Assembly (NCBI GenBank): GCA_903828675.1
Contig: CAIKND010000084.1
Coordinates: forward strand, 1 to 44,879
Origin: an uncultured Acidobacteriaceae bacterium
Lineage (GTDB): Bacteria > Acidobacteriota > Terriglobia > Terriglobales > Acidobacteriaceae
DNA: 44,879 nucleotides
Direction: 5' to 3'
Positions within the stretch are counted from its first letter, which is position 1. Each line of letters begins with the position of its first letter. The position numbers and the translations under genes were made by a program. Of the stretch, positions 8,122-16,004 are shown one piece after another. The notes beneath the pieces were generated by a model. That model saw only the letters and a list, made by a program, of their open reading frames with translations. It made no database searches and was not told where the DNA came from.

Positions 8122-10458
8122 ATGACGATGGAATCTCAACCAACACGAGAGCGGCGCGGAGTGCTGGTAAGCGGCGTTGTGCAAGGGGTTGGGTTTCGGC
8201 CGTTCGTCTACCGTTTGGCGCTGGAGGAGGGTCTTTCCGGTTTTATCGGCAATGATACGGACGGTGTGACCATCGAGATTGAAGGGGCTTCCGCAGCGCT
8301 CGATGCGTTTCTCACGCGGCTCCGCTCAGAGTCGCCGCCTCTGGCACGCATCGATTCCGTTGTTGTCCGCAATGCGGCATCGACGGGTGAGGCGGGTTTT
8401 CGCATTGTCGCTAGCGAGGTGCTGGGCCGGGTATCGACGGGGATTCCCGCAGATGCCGCCACCTGTCCAGACTGCCTCCGCGAACTTCTGGATCCTGCCG
8501 ACCGCCGCTACCGCTATCCATTCCTCAACTGCACGAACTGCGGCCCACGCTACACCATCACTCGCAGCATCCCCTACGATCGGCCGCAGACGTCGATGGC
8601 GTGCTTCAAGATGTGCCCGGCCTGCCAGGCCGAGTACGACGACCCTGGGAACCGCCGTTTTCATGCACAGCCCAATGCCTGCTGGGATTGCGGTCCGCAG
8701 CTTACCCTCCTGAGCGCCGATGGAGAAGAGATCGCGACTGCCGATGCGGTGAACGCTTGCGTCGGACGTCTCGCGGCAGGACAGATTCTCGCCATCAAAG
8801 GCATCGGAGGCTTCCACCTGAGCGTGGATGCGACTAGCGAGGCCGCCGTCCTGCGCCTGCGCCAGCGCAAGCGGCGTTATGGAAAGCCGCTGGCTGTCAT
8901 GGTTCGCGATCTCGATGCGGCGCGCAGGCTTTGCATGGTGACCGACGCTGAAGAATCGCTGCTCACTACTGTGGCACGCCCCATTGTTCTTGCCCGATGC
9001 CGCGCGGGCCATGAAGCAGTGGCGTCGGTCGCTCCGGGCATTCCATGGCTTGGCCTCTTTCTGCCATATGCACCGCTTCACCATCTGCTCTTCGCCGACG
9101 GCCGTCTTCAGGCGCTTGTGATGACGTCCGCCAACCTAAGCGAGGAACCTATCGCCATTGACAACGCCGAAGCTCGAACGCGCCTGGGTACCATCGCCGA
9201 TGCCTTCCTTATGCACGACCGCGAAATACTGCAGCGCTGCGACGATTCAGTCATGGCGCTGGTCGATGGCGCTCCGCAACTACTCCGCCGCGCACGGGGT
9301 TTTGTACCCCTGGGCGTTGATTTGCCTCTTGAATCGCCTCCGCTTCTGGCAGTTGGCGGGCACCTGAAGAACGTTTTCGCCCTGGCCCGCGGCCGCATTG
9401 TCTACCAGAGCCAGCATCTGGGCGATCTCGAAAATCTGACGGGGCTGGACTTCTTCCGGGAGTCGCTGGATCACCTGATGCGGACCTTCGAAATTGAACC
9501 GGAGGCGGTGGCGCACGATCTGCATCCTGGCTACCTCTCGACCGGCTGGGCCAAGGACTGGGCGCGGGAGCACGGACTGCGGCTGGCGCCTGTGCAACAT
9601 CATCACGCCCACGTTGCCGCCTGCATGGCCGAGCACGGGATCGAATCGGAGACAATCGGCATCTCCCTCGATGGCACGGGTTACGGAGCCGACGGACGAA
9701 TTTGGGGCGGTGAAGTGCTTCTGAGCAGACTCGACGGGTTCGAGCGCTTTGCTCATCTTGACTACGTTCCGATGCCGGGTGGAGAGTCCGCGATTCGCGA
9801 GCCCTGGCGGATGGCGCTGGGCCACCTGAAAGCCGCGGGCTTTGACATTGAATCGACCGAAATTCAAGCGCTGGTTGGAGCGAAAGCATCCGAGGCGCGG
9901 GTTCTTGGCCGCATGATCGAGCGCGGCGTCAACGCTCCGCTCACGTCCAGTTGCGGCAGGCTCTTTGATGCGGTTGCGGCGGTAGTTCTGCAGCGTGGCA
10001 AGGTCGATTATGAAGCGCAGGCCGCTATTGAACTTGAAGGTCTCGCAGTGGACGAGGCTGACGAACCAATGAATTCGGAAACTTATGAGATGGAATTAAA
10101 GGCCGGCAACTGGTTATTGCGTGAGCCCATGAGAATCGGTGCGGGACCGTTGTGGCGCGCCCTGGTGAGGGACTTGCAGGCGGGTGAAAGCAAGCCCAGC
10201 ATTGCCGCCAGGTTCCATGCTGCTGTCGCAACTGCTTTTGTGCGCGCTGCCGTGACGGCGCGCTCAGAGACAGGCATTAATCAGGTTGCCCTGTCCGGCG
10301 GTTGCATGCACAATCGCCGCCTGGCTCGCCTGCTTCGCGCTGGACTTGAGTCCGAAGGCTTTGCGGTGTTTCAGCATCGCCGCGTCAGTCCTGGCGATGG
10401 CGGCCTAAGTTATGGCCAAGCAGCAGTTGCGGCAGCGATGCTCAAGGCTAAGAGTTAG
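8122..10458 (+). CDS. hypF: Hydrogenase maturation carbamoyltransferase HypF
   Basis: This 778-residue protein, of normal family length, uses carbamoyl phosphate and ATP to carbamoylate the HypE C-terminal cysteine, the first step in making the CN ligands of the NiFe centre. An acylphosphatase domain with VQGVGFRPFVYR covers about 12-95. Two zinc-finger pairs follow (Cys115/118, 137/140, 165/168, 187/190). A YrdC-like ATP/carbamoyl domain spans about 200-390, and a Kae1-like domain with QHHHAHVAAC lies near 490. All expected motifs are present. It runs divergently from the transporter side of the island. HypE and HypABCD must be encoded elsewhere because none is found in this window. Confidence 0.96.
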   Translation: MTMESQPTRERRGVLVSGVVQGVGFRPFVYRLALEEGLSGFIGNDTDGVTIEIEGASAALDAFLTRLRSESPPLARIDSVVVRNAASTGEAGFRIVASEVLGRVSTGIPADAATCPDCLRELLDPADRRYRYPFLNCTNCGPRYTITRSIPYDRPQTSMACFKMCPACQAEYDDPGNRRFHAQPNACWDCGPQLTLLSADGEEIATADAVNACVGRLAAGQILAIKGIGGFHLSVDATSEAAVLRLRQRKRRYGKPLAVMVRDLDAARRLCMVTDAEESLLTTVARPIVLARCRAGHEAVASVAPGIPWLGLFLPYAPLHHLLFADGRLQALVMTSANLSEEPIAIDNAEARTRLGTIADAFLMHDREILQRCDDSVMALVDGAPQLLRRARGFVPLGVDLPLESPPLLAVGGHLKNVFALARGRIVYQSQHLGDLENLTGLDFFRESLDHLMRTFEIEPEAVAHDLHPGYLSTGWAKDWAREHGLRLAPVQHHHAHVAACMAEHGIESETIGISLDGTGYGADGRIWGGEVLLSRLDGFERFAHLDYVPMPGGESAIREPWRMALGHLKAAGFDIESTEIQALVGAKASEARVLGRMIERGVNAPLTSSCGRLFDAVAAVVLQRGKVDYEAQAAIELEGLAVDEADEPMNSETYEMELKAGNWLLREPMRIGAGPLWRALVRDLQAGESKPSIAARFHAAVATAFVRAAVTARSETGINQVALSGGCMHNRRLARLLRAGLESEGFAVFQHRRVSPGDGGLSYGQAAVAAAMLKAKS

Positions 10459-10689
10459 AACATTCTCTGCCTGACTTCTCAGGGCGGAGATTGAAGCCTT
10501 TCGTCTCCCACTATATCGTTCACGATCACGTTTAAATCGCATCAGCGACTGCCTCTGTCGACGAGCGGAAAATACGGCCGACTTGCGCCTGTCGGAAGAC
10601 CTGAGCGGGGAATTGAGCAATTCGGCTTGCTTAGGGCGCTGCCGTTCGACCGGACAGGCCGCGCCTGGCTTCACGGTCCAGGAGGAAGG
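10459..10689. other. Non-coding spacer after hypF
   Basis: Between the hypF stop and the G-tract no credible gene, strong terminator or RNA was recognised. A plus-strand open frame starting at 10627 simply reads into the G-tract and is rejected. Confidence 0.4.
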
Positions 10690-11102
10690 CGGGAGGAGGG
10701 GGGGTGGGTAGGGAGGGGTAGGGAGGGGGGTGGTGGTTGCGTACCAGCGAGGTGGTTTGCACAGCTCGAGCGGTGCTTCCTGGAATTTGAAATCCGCGGC
10801 GCACCTTCATCATTTGTCCTCTATTAACATTGTGCGCCAGACGGGGTTAATTATCTGCAGTTAAAACAACGGTTAAGTTATTCGAATTAAATATCTTAAC
10901 AATTGGCGGGGTTTTATCATTTGCAAGTGGGGTGATGTTTCAGGCTCAGTGCAAATGGAATTCAGGCAATGGAAAAGCGCGGGGATCATTTTGTTGCTGT
11001 CCCACCCTTCGCGAAAAAGCTGCGAAAGGACGGGGCACGGAACGGATTGGCGAGGGTGAGTTACCCGCAAGGCAACCGCAGGTCCTCTTTGACGATGCTT
11101 GG
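10690..11102 (+). repeat. Composite intergenic repeat, copy B
   Basis: The segment holds a G-tract (10690-10736) with many runs of three or more G, able in principle to form a G-quadruplex. An AT-rich block follows with TTAATTATCTGCAGTTAAAA (10847-10866) and a GTTAAG...AATATCTTAA stretch (10872-10899). The last block runs from TTGCTGTCCCACCC to GCAACCGCAGG (about 10991-11083). It matches copy A (87-486) block for block in inverted orientation. The third block recurs near 28738 and the first two, diverged, near 43527. Confidence 0.78.
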
Positions 11103-11127
11103 AGTAGGCAGCTCCCCCGAAATAATT

Positions 11128-11159
11128 CGGCGGCATGCCGGGAGACCGGTATGCCGCCG
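11128..11159 (-). terminator. Hairpin downstream of the GH54 gene
   Basis: A 14-bp stem with one G-T type mismatch (CGGCGGCATGCCGG against CCGGTATGCCGCCG) closes a GAGA loop, about 50 nt past the stop of the minus-strand GH54 gene. The following minus-strand bases are moderately T-rich (CGAATTATTT). A second small hairpin, TGCCGGG...CCCGGCA, lies at 11178-11201. Together they probably end the transcript. Confidence 0.55.
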
Positions 11160-11211
11160 ATTGCGTTCATTCAAATTGTGCCGGGCAGGTAAGACCCGGC
11201 ATCCCATTCTT

Positions 11212-14200
11212 CTATCGCGATGATGCTGTCCAATACTTATTGGGCGCACCCGGCGTTGCAGCGCCGCCTTCGACGGGCGCCCCGCCGGCATGGGCCCGAG
11301 CTAATGCGGCGGTGAGTGTGATGCCGGTGCCGGAAACTTGTGCGCCGGCGGCGTGGGCTTGGGTCAGCGGAACAGAGACGGTGATAGAGGCTCTGCCGAA
11401 GCGGTTGGCACTGGCAACGATTGCTGTCTCAGAGTCTGCGCCAGCGCCAATGGTGATGGCTTGACCAGGGTTGAAGCCGGTCGCGTTGGCGACAGGGATC
11501 ACGGTTACAGCTGCGTTCGTTGCGGTGGCGACAGTGGTAGCTCCGGCGGTGCCAACAGTGGCGATGATGGCTGTCTCTAGACTGACACCGGCATCGATGC
11601 GAAGGGTCTGGCCTGCGCTGAAACCTGCGACGCTGACCACTTTGACATTGGTTGCGCCGGAAGCTGAAGCGGCAGCCAGGGCGGTGGCTGGTTCTGTAGC
11701 GAAATCGTTGCAGTTGCTGTCGGTATCGAGTCCGTCAGAGAGTCGGCCGGTGCTGGTGCTGGCCGGGGCGGCGGGCGGGGCGAAGGGATTGAAGCCGGCG
11801 GAGATAGGGCCGGGCGCTGGGGCATGGCAGCCGCTCTTTTCTGCTCCAGAGACGCCCTGGTAGCCTTCAGCGGCCCATGGGTCGGTGACAAGACCGTAGT
11901 TGAGGCTGTCGACGACGAGGCCCGAGGCATCGCGCAGCACGATGTTGCCCTCGTTGAGGGTGATGACGCGGTCGCCAAAACTGTAGGCGGTGGTGGAGAG
12001 GGTGGGGCCGCCGAACCACTGGTTGGGGGCCGGGGTGCCCTGGTAGCCGGCGGTGGAGACGGCGGCGTCGCGGACAACGGCGTCGATGGAGTGAGCTTTG
12101 GCCAGCGGCGTGTCGAGTGCGATGCCGGTGCCGAGCGGCTGGATGGGCTCGTTGCTGGAGTGGGCAAAGGCGGTTGGCGGCTCAAAGGTGATGCCCGTGC
12201 CGCGATCGCCGAAGGGGAGGTTGGCGGCGTGGTTGAACTTGAGCGGGGCGGCAAGGTCGAGGCCGGTGCCAGGCACCACGGCTGACTCTCGGCTGCCGTG
12301 CGCCTGGGCGAGGGCCGGTGTGAACTCGACTGTTGTGCCGGTGAGACTGGGCGCGCCGACTGCTGTGATGGTTACAGTTTCCTGGCTGGCAGGTGTGCCG
12401 ATGGCGAGTTTGCCGCCGACCGCGAAAGCGTTACCGCCGCTGATCATGGTGAGAACGTTGAGGCGGACCTTGACGCTGGTTGCGCCGGCGCTGACATTTT
12501 CGAGGAGATTGGCGTGGATTGCTGGGGTGCCGACGTGAGTGACGGTAACGGTTTCAATGCCGTGGCCGGTGCTATCGATGTCGAGACGGATCTTGTCGCC
12601 TGCGGAAATGTCGGCAGTGGAGGTGACCTGAAGGTTGGTTGCTCCGACGGCGGCGGCGGCGGCGAGGTAGGCCTGAGTACCGCGCTTGCCAACGGAGGTG
12701 ACGGTGGCGACTTCGTATTTCTCAAGGGATTTGGCGACAGCGGGGTAGGTGGCACCGTAGCCGAGGGCGATCTTCTCGCCTACCTTGAAGCCAAAAACCT
12801 GGGTGACGGGCACATTGGTTGAGCCGGCGGGGATGGTGATAACGGGGCCTTCGGGGACAGGCTGCCAGAGGGTAGTGGTGGCGGTGGCCGGGGTGCCGAG
12901 GGAGGCGATTTTGCGGGTCTCAGTGCCTGTGCCGGTGTCGATGGTGATGGAGTCGCCTGCGGACATGCCGGTCGTGCTGCGGACGTGCAGGGTGGTGTCG
13001 CCTGCCTTGGCGGGGATGGCGAGGCCGGAGTTGGCGAGGCCTAGCAGGTAGAAGCCGTGAGCTGCCAGCTTGGTCCCGGCGGGGATTTTGACGGCGGAGG
13101 CGATGGCCTGCTGGGTCGGGTGCTCGGTGAGGGTCCACTTGGAGAGGTCGATGCTGGCGGCGCCGGCGTTGTAGATCTCGATGAAGGAGTCGGTCGCGTT
13201 GGCGGGCGGGCCGGAGGCGATGCGGAACTCGTTGATCTTGATGGGGCTGACGTTGCGGACCTTTTCGGCGATTGTGTCGGATTGCTTCGCGTTGGTGTTG
13301 GCGTTTGTCCACACAGCATTGGCGACGAGGTCGCCGTTGAAGGCCGCCGACCCGGAGGTGACCGTGAAGGTCGCGCTCACGCTGGCGCCCGGCGCGACGG
13401 GGTCAGCGAAAGTCTTCGACGCCTCGGTGGTGCCCTGAACGACGGAGGCCCATTGCTTAGCGGGAACGGAAATGGTTAACTTGACGCCCTTCGCGGGCGC
13501 GCCGTTGGTGTTGGTGAAGGTGACGATGGCGTCTTGCGAGGAGCCTGGCGAGAATGTCTGGATTCCCGGCGGCGTGGCGGTTGCCGAAGCGGGCGCGAGG
13601 GTCAGGCGTGGCACGGCGTAGCCTGCTGCAACGACGTTGGCCTGCACGAGCTGATCGGTTGCGACAGTCGGGAAGGTGCCTGCGGCGGTCATAGCGCCTT
13701 CATAGAAAGTGCCCTGCGAGGCGTTGCTGTTGTCGCCGCCGTTGCCGAGGAGGATGGCTCCCTGCTTGCGCATCGGATCGTAGGTGGAGTCGATTCGCGG
13801 CCCGTCGTAGATGACCGCAAGGTCGCCCTTTTGTGCGTCGCCGCCCATGGTCATCCAATGGTGCGGTTCGCCCTTGGCCATCGCGGTTACGAATCGCCAG
13901 GTGACGGTAGGGACGTTGGCGCAGTCTTTCGAGCCATCCGCATTGACGCAACCGGCGAGATTGTTTTCCTGATCGGTCATGATCCAGGGGCCGGGGGGAA
14001 CGCCGTGAAACCACGGGCCCGCGTTTGCGCCGAAGTACGCGGTTTCCATGGTGCCGTTGTCGTCGTCGCGGCTGTCGATCTCAGCGTTGCCGTAGTCAAA
14101 GCAGCAGCCGCCGTTGAAGTGGAGGCCGTTGATGACCCAGTACTGGCCTTCGGCCTGATCGTCGACCGCGGTGCCCCTGACATCGTTCTGGCGGAGGCCC

Positions 14201-14712
14201 ATGCCCGGAACTATGAAGACGCCGTAGGCCTTGTGGCCCATGATGGTGATGGGCGCCATGTCGGCGACGGGGAGGTTGTTAAACCCGCCCATGGCCGGGC
14301 CGCTGAATCCGCCGCGTGGCGCCTGGGTGAGGTGGTTGTGCTTGGAAGATTGATCGTAGATGGTGGTGATCCAGCAGTAGGTGTTGGCGCAAAAGGCATC
14401 CTGTGCGGCCGCGTCGGCGTATCCACCCGGATCCGACGCGACGGGCTTGACGACGCCGATGTCGAGGGTCTTGCCGTCGGACTGGCGCAGAATTTGGTAG
14501 AGCGGGCCGTTATATGAGGCATAGAGTGCCCGCGTGGTGCTGTGGGCTGCCACGCAGGGGTCGCCGGCGGCAGCGTAGATGTCACAAGGGCCTTTCGGCC
14601 TGAGCAGAGGGGCATTGGAACCCGCCCCGGCCTGTGCCGTGATCGACAACGTGGCGCCAGTCATTGTGAGCGCCAGTGCAAGCATCATTGCAAAATCGAT
14701 TCTCGTTTTCAT
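11212..14712 (-). CDS. Secreted GH54 alpha-L-arabinofuranosidase with interrupted lamin-tail domain
   Basis: A signal peptide (about 1-28) precedes a GH54 catalytic domain (about 40-370) that starts GPCDIYAAAGDPCVAAHSTT. Vicinal Cys203-Cys204 sit in GGCCFDYGNAE. Glu249 in GPWIMTDQENNL matches the family nucleophile and Asp327 in GGDNSN matches the acid/base. It should release terminal arabinofuranose from plant polysaccharides outside the cytoplasm. A NEW3-like beta domain follows (about 385-475). A lamin-tail domain starts at KINEF (492) but is split: its core strand GNIVLRDASGLVVDSLNYG is at 922-940, DGLDTDSNCNDF at 993-1004 and its final TPGAPN at 1153-1158. Repeats of about 50 residues with AGDxIxID...ETxxIxxVGT and TGIxLxxPLAxAH patterns fill the gaps. 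Length is 1166 residues. Confidence 0.87.
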   Translation of the reverse strand: MKTRIDFAMMLALALTMTGATLSITAQAGAGSNAPLLRPKGPCDIYAAAGDPCVAAHSTTRALYASYNGPLYQILRQSDGKTLDIGVVKPVASDPGGYADAAAQDAFCANTYCWITTIYDQSSKHNHLTQAPRGGFSGPAMGGFNNLPVADMAPITIMGHKAYGVFIVPGMGLRQNDVRGTAVDDQAEGQYWVINGLHFNGGCCFDYGNAEIDSRDDDNGTMETAYFGANAGPWFHGVPPGPWIMTDQENNLAGCVNADGSKDCANVPTVTWRFVTAMAKGEPHHWMTMGGDAQKGDLAVIYDGPRIDSTYDPMRKQGAILLGNGGDNSNASQGTFYEGAMTAAGTFPTVATDQLVQANVVAAGYAVPRLTLAPASATATPPGIQTFSPGSSQDAIVTFTNTNGAPAKGVKLTISVPAKQWASVVQGTTEASKTFADPVAPGASVSATFTVTSGSAAFNGDLVANAVWTNANTNAKQSDTIAEKVRNVSPIKINEFRIASGPPANATDSFIEIYNAGAASIDLSKWTLTEHPTQQAIASAVKIPAGTKLAAHGFYLLGLANSGLAIPAKAGDTTLHVRSTTGMSAGDSITIDTGTGTETRKIASLGTPATATTTLWQPVPEGPVITIPAGSTNVPVTQVFGFKVGEKIALGYGATYPAVAKSLEKYEVATVTSVGKRGTQAYLAAAAAVGATNLQVTSTADISAGDKIRLDIDSTGHGIETVTVTHVGTPAIHANLLENVSAGATSVKVRLNVLTMISGGNAFAVGGKLAIGTPASQETVTITAVGAPSLTGTTVEFTPALAQAHGSRESAVVPGTGLDLAAPLKFNHAANLPFGDRGTGITFEPPTAFAHSSNEPIQPLGTGIALDTPLAKAHSIDAVVRDAAVSTAGYQGTPAPNQWFGGPTLSTTAYSFGDRVITLNEGNIVLRDASGLVVDSLNYGLVTDPWAAEGYQGVSGAEKSGCHAPAPGPISAGFNPFAPPAAPASTSTGRLSDGLDTDSNCNDFATEPATALAAASASGATNVKVVSVAGFSAGQTLRIDAGVSLETAIIATVGTAGATTVATATNAAVTVIPVANATGFNPGQAITIGAGADSETAIVASANRFGRASITVSVPLTQAHAAGAQVSGTGITLTAALARAHAGGAPVEGGAATPGAPNKYWTASSR

Positions 14713-14914
14713 GTTTACCCTACTGCCTTTCCGGGTTTATTTCAGCATCTGGAATTCTCATGGTTGAAGGTGGGTAATGCAAGCACTTCGAAGCGGAAGG
14801 TTCACATCGAAGCCAACAAGGCAGGTGTAGCCCCCTGTTTTATCGAGGGGGTATACCAATCCTGGAACTGCAATAGCCGCCGAAGATCGCGGGGCATTTG
14901 GATTGGAAATGCCA

Positions 14915-14944
14915 ACGGCGGCTGCACCGAAGTGCAGCCGCCGT
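14915..14944 (-). terminator. Perfect 13-bp hairpin between minus-strand genes
   Basis: ACGGCGGCTGCAC-CGAA-GTGCAGCCGCCGT is a perfect stem with a tetraloop, 43 nt after the stop of the dihydroorotate-dehydrogenase-like gene. The T-run after it on the minus strand is weak (GGCATTTCC). It probably terminates or protects the nifJ transcript and separates it from the GH54 gene. Confidence 0.6.
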
Positions 14945-14987
14945 GGCGATGAGGGAAATGTACTGCTGTTGGCTTGAAGCCGGGTGA

Positions 14988-16004
14988 CTAGAAAGCGGCT
15001 ACGGTTTGGCGCAGGCTGTAAGAGCTGAGCGTCTTGATGTAGTTGCCGCGGTCGAAGGGCGATGTGTCGGGAACCGAGCGGCGGCTGAGGCAACCGCGCG
15101 TTTCGGCTAGCGAGGTGTACTCGCGCTTTTCGAGCCAGTATTGGAGATCGGCCAACACGCGTCTGATGTGGTCGATGCCGTGAATGTGAAGTGCTGAGAC
15201 CATCATGGCGACACTTGCTCCCGCCATGATGCTCTTGAGGACATCTTCGGCGGAGTGAACGCCGCCAGTGATGGCTATGTCGGCATTGAGGTGGCCGTAG
15301 AGGATGGCCGCCCAATGGAGGCGGGGCAGCAACTCCGATGGCGTGGAGAAGTGCAGCGAAGGCCGCACTTCAAGGGTCTCGATGTCGAAGTCCGGCTGAT
15401 AAAAGCGGTTGAAGAGCACCACGCCGCCTGCGCCCGCGTCCTGAAGGCGGGCGGCAAGGTGCGGAATGCTGGTAAAGGACTGCGACAGCTTGACGGCTAC
15501 CGGGACCTTGACCGCAGCGCAAACACTGCTGACGAGTTCGAGCAGTTGCAACTCGAGCTCGGCCGAGGTCTGGCTGGCGTCGGTGGCTAGGGCATAGGTA
15601 TTGAGCTCAATGGCGGATGCGCCAGCCTGCTCCATATCCTTTGCATAGCGGACCCAACCACCCGTGGTGGCTCCGTTGAGGCTGGCCATGATGGGAATCT
15701 TGACGGCCTCGCGGGCGCGCCGCAGGTGCTCGAGGTAAACCTCGTGCGTCATGCGGTAGTCATCGAGGTCGGGCAGGTAATCGAGCGACTCGGCGAAGGA
15801 GTTTGTGCCGCGCGAGAGATCATCGTCCAACGCGCGTGATTCCAGCTCCAACTGCTCTTCAAAAAGCGAGGTGAGCACGATAGCGGCGGCACCCGCATCT
15901 TCCATGCGACGAACGTTGTCGATCGACTCGGAAAGCGGCGTGGACGCAACCACAATGGGACTGCTCAACTTCATTCCCAGGTACTGCATTGAAATGTCGA
16001 TCAT
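14988..16004 (-). CDS. Dihydroorotate dehydrogenase-like FMN protein
   Basis: This 338-residue TIM-barrel protein begins IDISMQYLGMKLSSPIVVAS, as in class 1 dihydroorotate dehydrogenases. Other typical barrel segments are IPIMASLNGATTGGW, VPVAVKLSQSF, GAGGVVLFNRF and the phosphate-binding IAITGGVHSAEDVLKSIMAGA. It is not likely to be the housekeeping PyrD, because genes of this subtype are commonly found next to nifJ (family knowledge). Its ATG shares one base with the nifJ stop (TAATG), so the two are translationally coupled. A redox role linked to pyruvate:ferredoxin oxidoreductase is inferred; the substrate is unknown. Confidence 0.85.
   Translation of the reverse strand: MIDISMQYLGMKLSSPIVVASTPLSESIDNVRRMEDAGAAAIVLTSLFEEQLELESRALDDDLSRGTNSFAESLDYLPDLDDYRMTHEVYLEHLRRAREAVKIPIMASLNGATTGGWVRYAKDMEQAGASAIELNTYALATDASQTSAELELQLLELVSSVCAAVKVPVAVKLSQSFTSIPHLAARLQDAGAGGVVLFNRFYQPDFDIETLEVRPSLHFSTPSELLPRLHWAAILYGHLNADIAITGGVHSAEDVLKSIMAGASVAMMVSALHIHGIDHIRRVLADLQYWLEKREYTSLAETRGCLSRRSVPDTSPFDRGNYIKTLSSYSLRQTVAAF

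Noticed and set aside
10627..10827. Small frame across the G-tract
   Set aside because: Its Gly/Arg-rich product is a direct consequence of the G-run.
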